Source of the DNA: Haliclystus octoradiatus
Taxonomy: Eukaryota; Cnidaria; Staurozoa; Stauromedusae; Haliclystidae
Direction: 5' to 3'
Assembly: GCA_916610825.1 (NCBI GenBank)
Contig: OU744448.1
Coordinates: forward strand, 11,908,125 to 11,972,124
Length of the DNA: 64,000 bases
The notes under the pieces are model-generated. The model worked only from the letters and a program-made list of their open reading frames with translations. It searched no databases and was not told where the DNA came from. The translations under genes and the position numbers were made by a program. Shown piece after piece: positions 30,609 through 45,600 of this stretch; the first letter of the stretch is position 1; each line of letters starts with the position of its first letter.

Positions 30609-33600
30609 CTGGAATAATATTAATACTGATATTTCAGTGCTGTATAACACAATAAGTTCAATATTAAGTTAAAACAATATGATAACAAAGATTTGGCATA
30701 TTAAAGGATTTGCCCACTTCCTAATGATATTTGCAAAATAAAAAGTCATTTGGCCTCCCTCACAATGTTGGAGTTTGTTGGCTTGTGTTGAATTGCACTT
30801 TTTTGATTTTGAACTCGTTAAAAATTTACGGTATATTCAGTATCATAAAAACCATAATAGTAAAATAATCTCTATTATTAATGGAAAGAATATTACACCG
30901 AGCAGATAAATGATAAAGATAAAATGACATCAATTTAATATAAATTTTTTTCTAAGTTGTATTATGTCTTTGACTTCAATCTCCTGTTCAAAATTAACCC
31001 TTTTTGTGGCATTTTTTCTCTTCTAGACATGTGGTGGACACAAATGTTATTAAATACATGACAGAAATGTTTGTAAGTTCAAAGCGCTAATTGCTCTAGT
31101 TCAAAGCTTGGAACGAAGCAATTGGTATCAATATTCAATTAATAGACTTCTAACAACATTTTATAATCTTCTTTAACGCTGATAGAGACCACTTTGAAAC
31201 AATTTGATCAAAAGTCAACTCCCTCGTGACAATAGAAACTGCAATGTCATCTGAACTGAGATTCAGTCAGGGTTGCAATGATCCTGGGCTTGACGAAGGA
31301 AGCCAGTAGGTCTGTACACAGGCTATCAACCTGTAAATAAAAGTTAATTTGGCCACTGCCAAGATGTTGGTGAAAAATGCCAAGATCGACAGGATTTAAA
31401 TCCTACAGATGTTGGCTAAATCAAAACTTATTTGCCCAAGGCTTGCCATCCGTTGTATTGTTAACTGCTTCTGCCTTCTGTTGATATGAGTAATTATCAA
31501 GACAATGTCCTGGTACTTTCACATTCATACAGTATATCTAGATGGGATGCTGGAAAATGACCTAAGTCCACTGGAATATCTATTGTGAAAATCTACTATT
31601 TTACTAATATTGGCTAATATAGAAAGAACACAATTTATACAGAGTATGTTAAATGTAGCCATACCGCTTAAGCATCAATGACGAACAAACAACTGAGACG
31701 GATGAAGCAGCCATAGCAAAACTAGCCATCCATGGTTGCAACATAAATCCAAATGGATGAAATACACCAGCAGCAATAGGCACGCCAATCATATTATACA
31801 TAAAAGCAAAAACAAAATTGAGGCGAATACGATTGACAGTCTTTCGAGATAACTCCATGGCAGCAACAACATCCATTAAATCATTCTAAAAACAAAAAGA
31901 AACACAAATATTTAATTTCTTACTGGTGTAAGATCACACTTTATCTTGCCAATGAAATGTACACAGAGGCATTAGATAACACAAGGATACAATATCAATC
32001 AGATCCGTGCTGAAAAGATGTATGTACTGTAATCATTGTTGCTTGTATCCATGCAAAGGAAAATGGATTACTATTTCAAAAATAAAAATGATACAATCTA
32101 TCAGCAATCAGCAAGACTAGATGACCAATGCATAGAGCTTACAAACTAAATTTGACAGAAGATAGATTGTGTCATCATGTACTCAAGCTGGAGATATAAA
32201 CATTTAGTCATCCACTATCAAGTCAATACAAAAGCCAAGCAATTCGATTGGACAGGGGTCAATTCTAAAGCTGTATCGACCGCTCTGTGTTTTATTACCG
32301 TTGTGGCTCAAAGATGCAAAGGATAATTGCGTTTTTGATACATAACAATACATTAAAATTCATGTTATGATAATATGTTACAAAATTGACCAGTTAGTCA
32401 TTGACTAAAGCAGCCATTGATCTCCAGTTCGATAAATATTGGTATGATGACCTCGATGTTCATCTCACCTCAGTCTCATCTCATCTCAGTCGATGTTCAT
32501 CTCACCTTTGATCAATAACTGTTTCATATTATTTTGTGCGTACCTTAATAAGAACAACACTTGCTGCTTCAACAGCAACATCTGTACCGGTACCAATAGC
32601 AATACCAACATCAGCCTGTGCAAGTGCAGGTGAATCATTAACACCGTCACCAACCATTGCAACTTTCATCTTCTTTGTTTGTAATGCCTTAATAGCTGCC
32701 ACTTTGTGGGATGGTAATACCTCTGCAACTACTTCACTGATTCCAACCTAAACGAGATACGGGGTAAAATATGAATATCAATGAAAGATGGTCAACTGAT
32801 CCCGGTCTGAGATAAGATTTTACCCATCTGATTTCAAAATTAATCTAGCTTTATATATTCCAGAATCATCCTTTGCTATTACTAGAAAAGCTATTCAGCA
32901 AGGCATCTCACTTTCAAACATTACATGATAGCTTATACATAGACAGTGTATCGAAGGAAAGAAATCTGAGGAAATCGTAACCGATAGTTTGAACAACAGG
33001 TACACATTTTGAAGATTATCTTTCATTTTAGGTATTCTGGATGTTAGTAAAGAAAAGTAGATCTAATAACAAATTACAATAATTTGATTTCTTGGGAATA
33101 CGGACTTCCCAATGCCCAAGGTCTTACCCAACATCCCGTGGGCAATGACTTCAGAACATAGAAATCTGAATTTACCTGTAAACCAATGGCATTAGCTGTT
33201 TTGCGATTATCACCAGTCAACAGGACAACCTTCATTCCCATTCGTTTCAATGTTCTGACAGCCAATGGAGCTTCTTCTTTGATTGTATCAGCAACTGCAA
33301 CCATTCCAACCAAAACTCCTTCCAGAATAGAAAAAAAAGTGAACCATTATACTGATCAGAGAATTATTAATAATGTGAAATAGGTATGTGAAATACTGTT
33401 ATACATCATAATCGAGCATAATCCTGCAATTAGATTGGCCGGTTACATTATCTGGAATCGTTGGAGTTGAATCATTGTTTAAACATATTTCATGCTTGAG
33501 CAAAATTTTTACATTGCATTATTTAGTTTTAAACCTTAAAATTTTAACAAATAGCATATCTGATGCATATCTGACGAACGAGTGGTAAAATTGTACGCTT

Positions 33601-36600
33601 GACAATTAACATAAATTAACATAATCAAGACAAATCAGTTTTGCATACAAAAGTAATTACGCATTTATTACATTAGATTTAACTGGTATTTACCGTTAAC
33701 AGCTGTCAGTACAGCAGTTTGTCCTTTCTCTTCTGAATCCATCATTATTTCATCTACACGATGATCAACTTGTAAACCATTTTGGATCATCCATTCGCGA
33801 TTTCCAATTAATACATTGAATTGGTCTGTCTGGAATGTTTCTGCCTTGACATTAGATGTAGCTGGAAAATAATATCCTCATTGCAGAAAAATCACAAATA
33901 TCATTGGAAGTTTTAATAAGATCAGAAAATTGCACGTCAAATCTATGATCTCTCATAATGAGCATTTGGGAGTGTACCTTTCTATATACAATATATTCTA
34001 TTGTAGGACTAAATGATTGCTAAGAAACTAGAAAAGTATATCATGAAATATGAATTTTGGAACTTATCTCAACATCAAAGTATATGCATTTTTCATTAGT
34101 ATAGATAAACAATTACAGAATTCTTGAAGTCAGTAGCATTATTGTATCAATCAGAGTTTTACTTGTATGAATGTACCTTGAGTGTCTTGGTGAGTTTCGC
34201 CATTTGTCGCAGCTTCATTGATGATTTTGAAGCTATCAATACCATTGACTGAGCATTTCAAACCAAAGCCAGGAACTGCCTCAAATGATTGGCACTGGCC
34301 AAGATTTTCACTTCCTAAAACCTTTAACCAGACACATAGTCAAACACTTGGTGATCCCATATCATAATCAAATAACAAACTCTTATCTATAATACCTATA
34401 AATGCAAATGTGTATGCAAATGCAAGGTGTGTGTGATCCAGTTTCCGCTGATTCCTTAGTCGGATTTTAAGAAGATATTTGAGTTATATATCATTAGAAT
34501 CACTGTTTTAAAGTCATGGTTGGAGGGTTTTGAATTTATACTCCGCTTACTGTTTTGTCTAATGAAAGAAAATACACTGTTTCAACTGTATTAATTATAT
34601 AACTTTCATTTTGATATCTGTCGTAATATGTAATTACGTAATTAACAAATAATCATATTGTACCCATGAGCAGCTGTATATATTAGACAGCTTGTTAATA
34701 ATTTATTTTTATAATAAAGTTCACTGTTATTGAAGTAGGTTGTGTTACTTAGCCATTTCTCGTGTAGGTAAATTTGTCGTAATCAATTATTGATCAGCGA
34801 ACTAACTAAATGAATCTGGTAGCTATAATAATTTAACATCTGACACCATGTTTTATGACAATAGTAACTCAGAAATAACACAACCTACTTCAATAACTGT
34901 GAACTCTATTCGAAATGTACATTATTAACAAGATATGATTATATACTACTTACGTAATAACACGTTACGATAATATCGAAGCTATTGTAGACACAGAATT
35001 ACTGGTGTTGCCTATGGCAATTGGAATCTGTTTGGATTCTTGATTGGATACTTGTCAAATCTTATAGAAAATTGAAGTTGAAAACTATATAAAAACCGTT
35101 TACCTTGCATTTTTGAATAATTGAAAATGTAGTAAGACAAGAGGAAGGTGTGACAAAATATGAGTCCATGAACAATATTTGTCAACAGTGCACACAGAAA
35201 ATAGGGGACTCAGATACTGAAGAAAAATCTTTACCAATCCATTTCCCCATGTGATATACATCAGAACCAGTGATTTATTTGAAAAATATATTTTTACAGT
35301 AGAATCCTCTATTGTAGTTGATAAACAGTTGTAGAACTATCCTCCAACTGGAATGGGGCATTTCTTATTACTGTACTAACGAGTAACAACTTGAGTACCA
35401 ACGTGACAAAGGAACATAAACTAGCTTTACATACCAGTTTTGAATGTTGTGTGATGGCTGCACCGATTGGATGTTCACTGCTTGATTCAGCAGTACCAAT
35501 AATGGCCAGAAATTTGTCAAGAGGAAATATATCTCTTGGCAAACACAATAGGGTTTTTGTGACAATAGGTTTGCCATGCGTTAAAGTACCAGTCTTATCA
35601 AATACGATAGTTTTAATCTAAAACAAATGAACAAACAAACATATATTTTATTTCAGCTGAATATAATATTATTTTGTTACAAGTGAAATAATTCTCATTC
35701 AACCAACTGTCTACGCCATCAAGAGACAATTAGGATATTTTTTCAAGATTGATTTTTTAAAGTATAAAGTATGATATAGAATAGAAAACCAATTACTCTG
35801 CTAAAGACAAATTACTTTGTATGGGTTAGATAATCTAGCATGTGCATAGCAACATGTTTAGCTACTCAATTCTTTATCTAAGCCATTTCACCCACCATCA
35901 GAAGTTTTGTGCTCATAACATGTTCAGATGAAGTCAAAGCTAAGATGACCTTAAGAAATTTGATTCATCTTAGTCAATCCCTCTTAATTTCAGTCTAATA
36001 GAGAAACAACCTGGGCTGCATGGAAATTGAGAAATATTATTTCAGAAACTATCGAATTGATAAGTAGAATCTTTGATTAAAGTTTGTTTGTTGTTGGATG
36101 TTTCTATTCCATGAATCATTATCAAAAGGGAGAAGTTCTGAAATAAATTATATCGTTGCTACTTATTGGTGTAACATCTGTATATCTGTTTAGCAGAGAA
36201 TCACGCATCAAATTTTTTGTAACAACGTTGCTTGATACTATGGATAAACAGCTAATATAGAGCATTTAATCCATCCACATAGCTTTCAGATGTGTTTAGA
36301 TATCTCTAGATGCCTAACATCTAAATACCTTATGAATAGTTTCAAGGGGTTCTCCCCCTTTGATTAGTATGCCATTCTGAGCACCAACGCCAGTGCCAAC
36401 CATAACGGCAGTAGGTGTCGCTAGACCAAGAGCACACGGACAAGCAATTGCCAACACAGAAATTGCACAACGGAATGCATACTGTAATGTTATTTCTGCA
36501 TCAGTGTAAATCTTTCCCTAGAAAGACAAGCAGACACAACGAAATTGTAAATTTTGATGATTGTCACTGTTGTGATTATACAAATTAAAAGGATAATAAA

Positions 36601-39600
36601 GATAATAGAGTTATGAAGTTGAAGAAATAGAGTTGAATAAAGTCTATCAAAAACAAGATACTTTTTAGAGAACTTTGAATATCAAAAGCCTTTTAAGTTT
36701 AAGTTTCCTAAACAGCAAAGCTCATCATAAGCAATCGCAGGACAGACTTGGGTAGCCATTAGAGGTTAAGAAGTCTAAACAAATTCTGGGCATCCGCAAT
36801 TAACACTCACATTAATAGCAACTTCAGACACACAGCAGAACCTCTTCTATTACAGACATCTGAAACAAGGGTCATCTCAATTAATTGGCTGACTTGTCTT
36901 CGCTCAGCTTACAATGCCATGATTCGGCATGATGTAGGAACAATTGGTCCAACGTTTTTAGGAAAGTAATTTATAATTGTAATCAATTGCTGTCTTAATT
37001 AGTTAGTTAGGATGAGGAGTAATGTGTAGTGTGACTTGTTGCTTTCCTTAAAACTTCACGCACCAATGATACCGCTTATAGGATGAGAACAGTAATGGTT
37101 GTAAAATGTATAGAACTCAGAAAACATTCCTGTCAATTCTACTCGGGTTTCGATAAATAGGGAAACTGGGCCTGAGGGTTCTAGAAGATTAACAAAAATG
37201 AAGAAGAAAGGAGTAGAAATAGTAGAATTCAAGTTACACAAATGGGTATATATAATTTAATTTCTTTTTTATTAAAGAAAAGTGAAAATATTGAGTATTT
37301 TTAGCATGACTTTATAACAATATCCCGGAATTGAAAGCTGTAATCATGATACTCGGAAGCAAAAATTGCAGCCTCTGAAGGAAAAATATTTCATTGAACC
37401 ATGATTCTAGTTATGGGAAGTAATCCATGCTTTTTAATGACTGACACAAAACCTTCTTTTCAATTGATACTTACATCGTAATCGCTGGTAATCAATTCAA
37501 AGTCAATAAATCCAACTGTAATCCAGCCAATCAATGTTAACACTGATATGGTTATTACAAATGGTACAAAATAAGCAGAAATCCTATCAGCCAGCTGCTG
37601 GATTGGTGCCTATATTAAGAACAATTGAAATTATTAAATACTGATCCTGTGAAAACAGTTCATGAATGGCCTTATTTTCATGAAAAGTTAATGAAAATTG
37701 GGCCATTTAACGTTCATGAATTGTTCATGATTTCACTTAATTTTTTCAGAGGGGGTAGGATGGGATATTCTTCAGTTCTGGTTGAATCTGATTAAAATGA
37801 TATATAGCGATGATATAATACTCTTTTTGATAAATAAAAGAAAAAACTTGGAAAGTCTCAATCAATGAGAATCTGTTGATAATAGTTGTAGCCTACTGAG
37901 AAGATTATGTAACATTTTGGGACATTTTATGCTCAAAAATCAAAAGTTCAATGAGCATAAATGATAGAATGTGTATATGTTAGAGATTTATGAAGGAAAG
38001 AAACATTTTGCTTTTTCACAACAATATTTAATATGAATCATGACTCGAGTTCCTACCACCAAAGATTCATTAAACTTGACTGCCTAAGATATCTAGAAAT
38101 TGGTATATGTGCTTGAATGGTGGACACAAGCTGGCTGGAGAGAGGCCTGTCTCCACCATCAGACACCAGTCACACTGATAATACAGTGGAATCTAATATA
38201 CTAACCTCTTTACCTTAATACTTGGGTAATGGGAGGAGGGTGGGAATGAAATCCCACCTTCTTCCAGTTCATGATTGAGATTGATATTAGTGTTACAGTT
38301 GAATAGATTGTATGAACTATTGTTTTAGCTTGCAAGCAAGCAGTAACTGACATCAAGATGCCAGGAATAGCAACAACCGTGTGAGTGTGACACACGTGAA
38401 TATGCGCCGAGAGATTCTGAGATGACGATCTTGAGACTTTTGATGAATTGGTGCAAACGTGACTGACCAGAGAGACAATTTGACTGACGCTGAGGTATGA
38501 TGATATGCAAATGATTGCACGAGATATGCTTGACGCTGAGGCAAGAGCAGTATGATGATATGTGAATGAGTGCTTGAGACGTGCTTGATGCTGAGGTCAG
38601 AGAAGTATGATGATGTGACATAATTGCATGAGAACATCTCTGAGCCTTAGACATGCCCATTTGAAGATGTGATCATGTGACCTACTTAATATCTATTCCC
38701 AGGCCATTATCATGATTGACGTGTCATGGTTTCAATATTATTAAGGCTTGAATGAAAGATGCAGTTGTTCTATTTTATTATAGAATATACTCTCAGAGCA
38801 TTCAATATTGTACCTTTGATGTTTGAGCTTCTTCGACCAGCTTTATAATTTGTGCTAGTGTTGTTTCTTTACCAACATGAGTAGCCTCCATAATAAGGGT
38901 TCCATGTTGATTAATACTACCACCAATGAGCGGATCCCCAACCTAAACACAGAAACATATCCAAAATACAAGATTACATGGCCGATGAAAACATTAATTT
39001 GTGACTCTGTAAATCAAAGTAGAAGGCAGATTTCATTATTTGACATTTTCTGCATCATTAATCATAACGTTTTGAATGCCAAGCCATGAGAGACACAAGG
39101 TATACACATAGTAAGGTATATATGATAGCTTATGAATTCAGGGTCTGACAAAAGTAGGAATACTGCAATCCTAGATTCCGGAAGGTTGGAAGAAAATTGA
39201 TATTTCTATGATTTATTGGTCAAACATCAACAAAATATTTAGAAGAAGGTTGATCCTTTTCTCGGACCGTTTTCAATGATGATTACCTTCTTTGAGACAG
39301 GCATTGATTCTCCTGTTATCAATGATTCATCAGCCATTGATGTACCCTCATTCACAACACCATCGACAGCAATCTTACTTCCAGGTAACACCTAACAAAT
39401 ACAAGAAACATTCAGTTACTTACTTATAATTTACATGAATATTGAATGATAAAATAGGTCAAATAATATTGAACTGGAGAAATTACTATTTTAATACTTT
39501 TTGAATTTCATCAAACAAACATTGAATGAAATATGCATAATAATCAAGATTATTTAGACCTAGATCGAAGTTATTTGCTTAAAACAATAATTCTAAATAT

Positions 39601-42600
39601 TTGAAAGGAAACAGAATCTTTTCATCTAACTGTGCCATACTTTGACATATTGATTTTGATAGATTAAAGAAAAAACTTACACAACTGATATGTTATGTTT
39701 CAGTTCGGCTCAAAAATTCTGTTTTACTTTAAATGATAAGAATTATGTTGGTGGTCTTTCTAACCAAACAAATTTTTTTCTGGCTAACATTTGCTACAAT
39801 AAACTTTCATAAGTTATTTATTGAGTACATTGAAAAGCTTTGCAGTATATAAGGTATCCAACTTTTCAAGTAATGATTATAAAGCTTGCATAAATAATCA
39901 AGTGGTTGAATCATTAACAATATAAAAAAATTGAGCTAAGAAGTTATGAAATGTAGAAAAAAATGCATATCATTCTGTCACTAAGCAGAAATTTGTTATG
40001 CTAGACAATAGTTTTACTACTGCTTAGTATACTAAATGTATTCTAAATGCATTCCATATTTACTAAAGCTAAGCAAGCCAATATATACAATACTAACAAT
40101 ACAAATTGATTGTCCATCAAAAAAAGTACAATGTAACCCATTCAAATTCAATTAGGAGAAGCAAAATTTTCGCTTGCAACCTGGCTTAAAAACCCTATTA
40201 ACCATTTTCTGCTAAACAAAACAGCAATGTTGTCAAGCAATCTTAGATAAGTGTAAATGTTGATGTGCACTTGTATTGTAGTAATTTCTGTTCTCAACAT
40301 ACCTTTAACAAGTCTCCTCTTTGAATCAAATTTGTATCAACAGGTGTTTCACTGAAATAATGTTAATGATAAATGATGTTACACAGACATCACCAATGTC
40401 TACAGTAATTGCACATGGTATTAAATGCAAGTTAAGCAAGGTAAATTATTTCATAATTAGTTTATAAAATAACTAGCACATCCTTTTTTCGCCAAAAAAC
40501 TGAATTTTAAAGATCAAAATTCAGATCATGCGCATATTTTTTATTTTCATGTAACGTCAAGTTTTAATAATTTGACGTCAGCAATATTTAGGAAGTTTCT
40601 GTATGTAGTTCAAAGAAGTGGAACAGGGCAACCATTTTTATTGCGATTGTTGTTGAAGTTGAAGAAAATGGTATTTGACCAATCATATTTGAGAACATCA
40701 TTCGTAAGTTCTATTATGAGTTATGATATATTTTATATTTCTCTATCTACAAAAGTTAATGTAAAATGAAAAACGAAGCTTTGATATAGCAAAGCCATGA
40801 CTGATACAAAGTAAAAGTGTCTATCATTTATGCTTTGAGATTTTGCGAAAATGGTACTTTTAAGTTACTGAAATTTTGTGAAAAGGATTATTACATATTG
40901 TTGTGACAGAGTTCCATACCAAAATTGTTAAACACTAATCCAGCTATATATGTAAATAATGTGTGTAAGACCATGTTACATGTTTTTAAACACATAACTT
41001 CATTCTTTATTCGTTAGACAATCCATTTAAGTGATAATTCCTTTAAATGTCTATATTTTGAACAAAAATGTTGGCTCAATAAGAGATGAATGGTTCAATA
41101 CTAAAAAATGTTCAGTAGATTAATAGTATTTTAATCTATTTTTGCAAGCAAAAATCTCAGTGTAACAATTACAGCATTGAAAATATCCATTATGCTATAC
41201 TATAAAGTAAGTAATGTAGACGGTGTCGCCCTACCAAAGGCACCCGTACCACCCCTCTATTTCTAGATGAGTGGCTTTTTTCGCTGAGAGCAATGATTTT
41301 AAACGCTCTTTGTTGATCTCAGCCGCGACACTGCAGATCAATTTCAACATATTTCATGGCAGATAGGTCTTGATTGTCAATGCGCAACGATGCGCCGCAG
41401 CTACTCACAATGCAATTCCCGCAGGACCATTCCATCCGCCATCCTCAGATGGTACTCATTTGATGTTTCAGATAAAGTCAAGGATGAGTTGACCTTAGGG
41501 GGATTTGAACCACAGTCGATCAGATATGATCCGATCTGAAGTTCGATTGCTCTGCCATCTGAGCTTAAATACTATACTATGGTCACAAAATACTCTTGGC
41601 TGGCCAAACTATTATGTTACTACTGTATATAGTTAAACCTGGTATAATAGTCACCTTTATAGTGTTTATCTGCCTTGGTCAAGAAGATTCTCCAATGGAA
41701 TATAGTGTTCAATAGTTTAACATTCAATCTTCATACAAAGACCTCATGACTTATGCACATAGTTAACTGCTTTTAATAAATTTCATTGAATCACATTTGC
41801 TAGAATAATATCATAATTCCATACTCATTAATAAACATGAAAGATTCCATGTGATGTAATCAAATAATTATTGTTAATAACATCAATAAAAACAATAGTT
41901 TTGAGGATGATATCCCACCTTATAATATTTCCAGTGATGACATCCCTCTTGACAAGGAGTGCTTCAGCAGGCTGTAATGAGAGCAACTTTGACAATGCCT
42001 CTGATGTTTTGCTTTTGGCAATGTATTCTAACCATCTTCCCAATGAAATGAAAACTAAAAGCATAGGTGGTGCCTCAAAGAATGTCATTGGACTTGCAGG
42101 TGGCTGTTGAATAGCAGCAATCAGAAGTATAACGAACTATAAATGAGAAATACAATATTTCTTTACAAAACAACATGGATACTCAAACACTCCATATTCA
42201 AACTTTTAGACAAAATACTGTTTGTACTATAATGTTTAAATTAATTCCAGCTTAACAACAGAGATTTTTGAGGTGACTAGATTTTATTAATAACACCGTA
42301 AATAATACAGTAAACATAGTATTACCAATATCACATATATTATGCCTTCCCAACACCACTTATATTTTGCAGCAAACGTTTTTACTGTACTAGCAATATA
42401 TACTTGTTTCATCAAGTCGAACATCAACTTTGTTCTACATGTGTGCTGTTTTAATTTTAAAGGCAATATTCATAAAGTATGTGTTCAGTATTATGTTCAA
42501 ACATTCAAACCCATCTGCCCTTTTACACATTTGTAGGTTTTTAATGAGCCCTAATATTGTACAAGTATGTCTGAATATGTTGCCAATGCAACTCTTTTAA

Positions 42601-45600
42601 AATAATCCTTCTTTTAACAGCTTCATTGACATTGATTAGCTTTCTTCGAAACCATGCACTATGTAAAATTTGATGGAGTTATGTGTAAAATTTGATGGAG
42701 TTATGAAGGAAGCATCTGGAGTAGATTTTATAAATGTACTCCATTCTTCCTTAATGTAGGTTGAGAAAAGAGAGAAAAGAATAGTATATAAATTTTACAA
42801 GTACATGTCGGTGTGGAACATACTGAATAAATATATGCTACTGTTGTTGCCATAACAATGAGAACATCCATATTGGTTGCACCATGTTTCAATGCTTTGT
42901 ATGCCATAATATAAAAATATCTTCCCCCAAATAACTGTAAATGTAAGTCAAAAAGAATAATTCATATCAACTTGAGATGTATGGTAGCATAATAACTGAG
43001 AGGCTAACATATCACTGCTTCAATTTTAGCATCAGGCAATTCTAAAGTTCATATCTGGTAAAGATAACTTACTACAAAAGCAAGAAGTTATTACTCTATA
43101 AATATTTTGATTGGGTCCTGATCAATATCGTAAATTTACTGCTTTTATTGTGTTAACAAAGGAGCTCAATTTTGAAAAACTGAAATTAAAATTCATGAAC
43201 AGCCAGGGTCCGTTTCCTAACAAAACTCAAAGTTTTCCTAACAATTTCTTCTGAATTTTAATGCTAAAATGCCAAATGAAGCAATAATTATCTTCATTAA
43301 AACAATGTTCAATTTCAGTGGAGTCCAAGAGATTCTACTGAGACAACAACTACAACATTTGCCACATAAACCACTCTTGAAATAGGCATAAATACGGAAT
43401 CACCCTTCCCAATTTACCATGGTATTGTTTATTCAAAGTCTTCAGAATGCCGAAGACAGTAATATCCAATTTAAATCAAACAAAATATTGGGATATAGCT
43501 TTGAAATCTGAAGGGCTTTTTAAAGATACAATGTATATAGAAATCAAATTTCTGATCTGATTTTTTTGTTCAATTTTGCTCAGACTTCCGGGATCCTAGA
43601 TCCCTACTTCTCTTGTACACGGTGAACAGCTGTGAGTTTGTTTGATAATTTTGAATTGTTTTCAAATTCTGCAAAGCATTGAATGTAAGAACACATGAGC
43701 AACACTGATATTATTTTGAGGGTGGCGCAATTTAGTACATAGAGCTGTTGTTGTTATTTATTAAATGCATCACTTAAGACTTCGTTGCAATTGTAATGTA
43801 ATATGGTGATTTCCAAGACCTGCATTCGACAACAAAGACACTACAGATGCACAAATAAAGGTATTAGTGTACTTCATGGGGAGTTCTGCTCCGGTGCTCC
43901 TGTTTTGACTAGGCCTACATTGTTGGTGCTACTGTATTCATTATGAATCTTGAATATACTGATTTGCTAATGAAAACCTACTAAAAACATACTGGAATGG
44001 GATTGGACACTGAAAACATACTGCAATTCACTAGACTCTTAAATCTAGTTTCTTCTCAATCTAATAACTATTAAAATGCACCTTAAAATTTGAAAGCTAC
44101 TGAAAAGGCTCCAATTAAGTAGCCTATCCAGTAAGTTTAAATAGGTTTTCAGATTTCCAAAATTCGTAGTGATTCAACACCATTTAGTTTATTTTACTAC
44201 CAAATTGAGATAGCATAAGTTAAGTGAATGCAAATCTTGCTTTTTTATTGAGTTTGGTTATTGCGAGCATGATGCTATGCATGCTATGCAAACTGGTGTT
44301 GAATTTTTCAAACAATCCTATTCTTAACCAATCACAAGTGATATGCCATTAGGATTAGAATGTAGGATTTCATGATAGTTATTACGAAATTCAAAATTTG
44401 AATCCTAATGGTCTTTTATGTGTGATTGGTTGAAAGATTGTTTGCAAAACTCGACACAAGTGCATAGGAACATGATAGCAGCCACCAAAACCAATAAACG
44501 GAACGAAACCAAAACAAAATAGTTTGGACTGGGCCCCATTGTTCTGGGCAGATTGGATTAAAATTTTGGGAAGAAAGGGGATTCTATCACCTCAGCTAAA
44601 AATTAAATGTATGTACACATTTAACAGCTGTTACGTATGCGATAAAATCATTTGTGAATTGAATTTTTCTTTTATCAAACTGTTTTATGAATTTGATATT
44701 AGTGATGTAATAACACGTCAAGGCCCATAGATTTACTAGCTATTAGACATCAGCATATAAAAATTATGATAAAACAATGTATACCATACCTGAACTGGAG
44801 TACAAAGTAAAAAAAGTAAGAAATTCATCAGTGAAACACCTTGAATGACATCAGGACCTGAATGCTCACCAAGGAATGTATAAACCAAAACAATGACAAG
44901 AACAGGCACACCAAATATCAGTGAAATGAGAAATGATTGCCGCCATCTGAATTAAAACAAATTGTTTTGAAAATCATTTGTAAAGCAGGATACAGTGAAA
45001 CATGTATATATAAGAGCCACCTATAATATCTAGATAACTTGACCACTGTAGAAAGGTGACTTTTATACCAGGTTGATTCAGTATAGAATATAAAAAATAA
45101 AAAATTTAAATTATATTTAAACGCAATATAAATGTTGTGTTATGGTTTGTCTTGTCGAATAATTTGTTTTTTCAGTCTGTTATTTGATAATCCTTTGTTG
45201 TCTGAAATCTATTGTTTTGCGGTGATGACGTTAACCTCTGTAAGCCGGACAAAATAGTGAAGTCAATTGGGTGTCCGTTTAAGACAGGTTTGATTGTAGA
45301 AGGCAGGTATGAGCTAGCACGGGACAGGTGAAAAAATGTTTTTACAATAAAATACAGATGCAGTGTTTCAATAAATACAGTTACAAGAAATTGATTATGT
45401 CATTGCATGTTATTAAGGTCTTAAATGAGATGATTCTTCTGAAATCCTACTGACAATTTAGAAATGAAGATTTTCTCAAGTAGAGTTATGCGGTGATTAA
45501 GTACAGAAGAGTTCATCCTATCCTATTTCAAGAAATCTAGATATCTAGAAATCTAGACGGTAGATATTACAATGGAGCCTGCCCTGAAATCATCTATTTG

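Noticed and set aside
38325..38660. Ser/His-rich minus-strand frames between ATP7 exons 9 and 10
   Set aside because: Arise from locally repeated GATGATATG/GACGCTGAGG segments in the intron; the ATP7 exons join in phase without them.
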